This document shows, one piece after another, positions 62,999-64,000 of a stretch of DNA of 64,000 nucleotides. How positions within the stretch are numbered: position 1 is the stretch's first letter; each line of letters opens with the position of its first letter. The notes beneath the pieces were generated by a model. It searched no databases. It had not been told where the DNA came from and worked only from the letters and a program-made list of their open reading frames with translations. The translations under genes and the position numbers were made by a program. Origin of the DNA: Aggregatibacter aphrophilus ATCC 33389 (lineage in GTDB: Bacteria; Pseudomonadota; Gammaproteobacteria; Enterobacterales; Pasteurellaceae); NCBI RefSeq assembly GCF_900636915.1, contig NZ_LR134327.1, positions 1,240,001 to 1,304,000 on the forward strand, in the 5' to 3' direction.

Positions 62999-64000
62999 AT
63001 GAGACACAAGAAGAAACTGTTTACTTTGGCAGGTATGGCGATGGTAGGTTATTGGTTGTACCCCGACCGTTATCCTGTTTATCCGGAAAGCGATCACTAT
63101 GATCCCAAAACGCAAACTTTTTTTAATGCCGAACCACAACAACCCGTATCCGACATTGTGCGCGCCATGTGGACGCTGGTATTTGATGAACAATCATTGC
63201 ACCCGCCCAAACCATTGCCTATGTTAAAACCGGATTGGGCAAAATTTCTCGCCCCGGCGGAAAAAAGTCGTTTTATGTGGTTCGGGCATTCCACGTTGAT
63301 GATGCGGGTGGGCACGCAAACCATTATTACCGACCCGCTGTTCGGCAAAAGCGCCTCGCCTGTGCCGCTAATGATGACTCGCTTTCAAGACCCGCCGGCC
63401 TGGTTGGAAGAGCTACCGCCCATTGATGTAGTGCTGATTTCCCATAATCATTACGATCATTTGGAACAAGCGAGCGTTGAGAAACTCGCGAAAACGCAAA
63501 GCCATTTTGTGGTGTCGCTTGGCTTGGGGGTAATTTTGCAAAAATGGGGCGTACCGGCAGAACGTATTACCGAGCTGGATTGGTGGCAATCCACTGAACG
63601 CCATGGCGTCCGTTACACCGCGTTGCCGGCACGGCACGATTCGGGGCGTAGTTTGTTGGATCATAACAAAAGCCTGTGGTCGGGCTTTGTGATTCAACAT
63701 CAGGACGAAAGTTTCTATTTTCATGGCGATTCGTCTTACGGCAAACATTTCGATGCCATCGCCGAGCGTTTTAACGGGTTTGATATTGCGTTTATCGAGA
63801 ATGGCCAATATAACGAACGCTGGCCTAATAACCACCTGTTTCCACACCAAACCGCTGAGTTGGCCGCCAAGCTAAAACCGAAACGTTTCATGCCAATTCA
63901 CTGGGCAGCCTATCCGTTGGCATTACATAAATGGAACGAACCGGTATTACAAAGCCTGCCTATTGCCCGCAAGCTGGAAGTTAACCCGCTGACGCCGTTA
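62999..64000 (+). CDS. Metallo-beta-lactamase-fold hydrolase, UlaG/NAPE-PLD-like (3' end outside window)
   Basis: 334 codons visible, no stop before the window end. N-terminus RHKKKLFTLAGMAMVGYWLYP is a possible signal anchor. Then the fold's motifs: WFGHSTLMMRVG, TDPLFGKSASPVP, ISHNHYDHLE (HxHxDH-type metal site), LPARHDSGRS, FHGDSSYGKHF and MPIHWAAYPLALHKW. The WFGHST and HW elements place it with NAPE-PLD-like phosphodiesterases rather than lactamases. Substrate unknown, possibly a lipid-like phosphodiester. Not much is missing at the 3' end judging by family length. Confidence 0.88.
   Translation, partial: MRHKKKLFTLAGMAMVGYWLYPDRYPVYPESDHYDPKTQTFFNAEPQQPVSDIVRAMWTLVFDEQSLHPPKPLPMLKPDWAKFLAPAEKSRFMWFGHSTLMMRVGTQTIITDPLFGKSASPVPLMMTRFQDPPAWLEELPPIDVVLISHNHYDHLEQASVEKLAKTQSHFVVSLGLGVILQKWGVPAERITELDWWQSTERHGVRYTALPARHDSGRSLLDHNKSLWSGFVIQHQDESFYFHGDSSYGKHFDAIAERFNGFDIAFIENGQYNERWPNNHLFPHQTAELAAKLKPKRFMPIHWAAYPLALHKWNEPVLQSLPIARKLEVNPLTPL

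Overview
The window is chromosomal DNA from a member of the Pasteurellaceae. The Hin-type DNA uptake signal core AAGTGCGGT and its complement occur throughout, inside genes and as inverted pairs at gene ends. Gene neighbourhoods (OPT transporter-cysQ-zwf-pgl-gnd, hslV-hslU, yrfG-hslR-hslO) also fit Haemophilus/Aggregatibacter. I favour Aggregatibacter or a close relative; this is inference, since no rRNA or other taxonomic marker is present.

Region 1 (1-13.7 kb) is the accessory part. It opens with the C-terminal two thirds of a membrane-inserting, VasX/BTH_I2691-like type VI secretion effector. A tandem series of paralogous two-TM, probable immunity proteins follows (1920-2780, 3051-3917, 4236-5105, 5228-6097, 9148-10263, 10769-11950, plus a broken copy at 12133-12683). 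Short relics of the effector's C-terminal tail sit directly upstream of several immunity genes, so the unit [effector tail + immunity gene + uptake-sequence terminator] has been duplicated. The four close paralogues share nearly identical framework sequence around one hypervariable loop between the TM segments. An IS3-family remnant and an oppositely oriented WG-repeat lipoprotein interrupt the array. Two small membrane proteins close it.

Region 2 (13.7-47.9 kb) is mostly core genome: phosphohexomutase, gpmA, yfbU, mlaA, an orphan nikA beside a decayed methyltransferase gene, hslVU, aphA, a TonB-dependent haem/haemoglobin-type receptor, ubiA, the oxidative pentose phosphate genes (gnd, pgl, zwf), cysQ, an OPT peptide transporter, a DUF417 protein with an AraC regulator, nudE, yrfG-hslR-hslO, ubiE-ubiJ-ubiB, tatABC, hemB and glyS.

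Region 3 (47.9-54.6 kb) is mixed. The glyQ and glyS genes are separated by a block holding a frameshifted gene of unknown function, an Agp-like acid phosphatase and a small ORF. Then come a divergent HxlR regulator/NAD(P)-binding oxidoreductase pair and a class M sirtuin (SirTM) next to a zinc macrodomain hydrolase. The last pair is a probable reversible protein ADP-ribosylation module.

Region 4 (54.6-64 kb) carries a potD paralogue, a DUF606 transporter, a nitroreductase, the envelope pair ydbH-ynbE, a CysJ-like diflavin reductase next to a stand-alone Aer-type PAS protein, and the start of a UlaG/NAPE-PLD-like metallo-hydrolase that runs off the window.

The best candidate for an underdescribed system is the effector-tail/immunity array. 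Two families of interspersed palindromic repeats are also present, and members of one lie exactly where two effector-tail relics begin.
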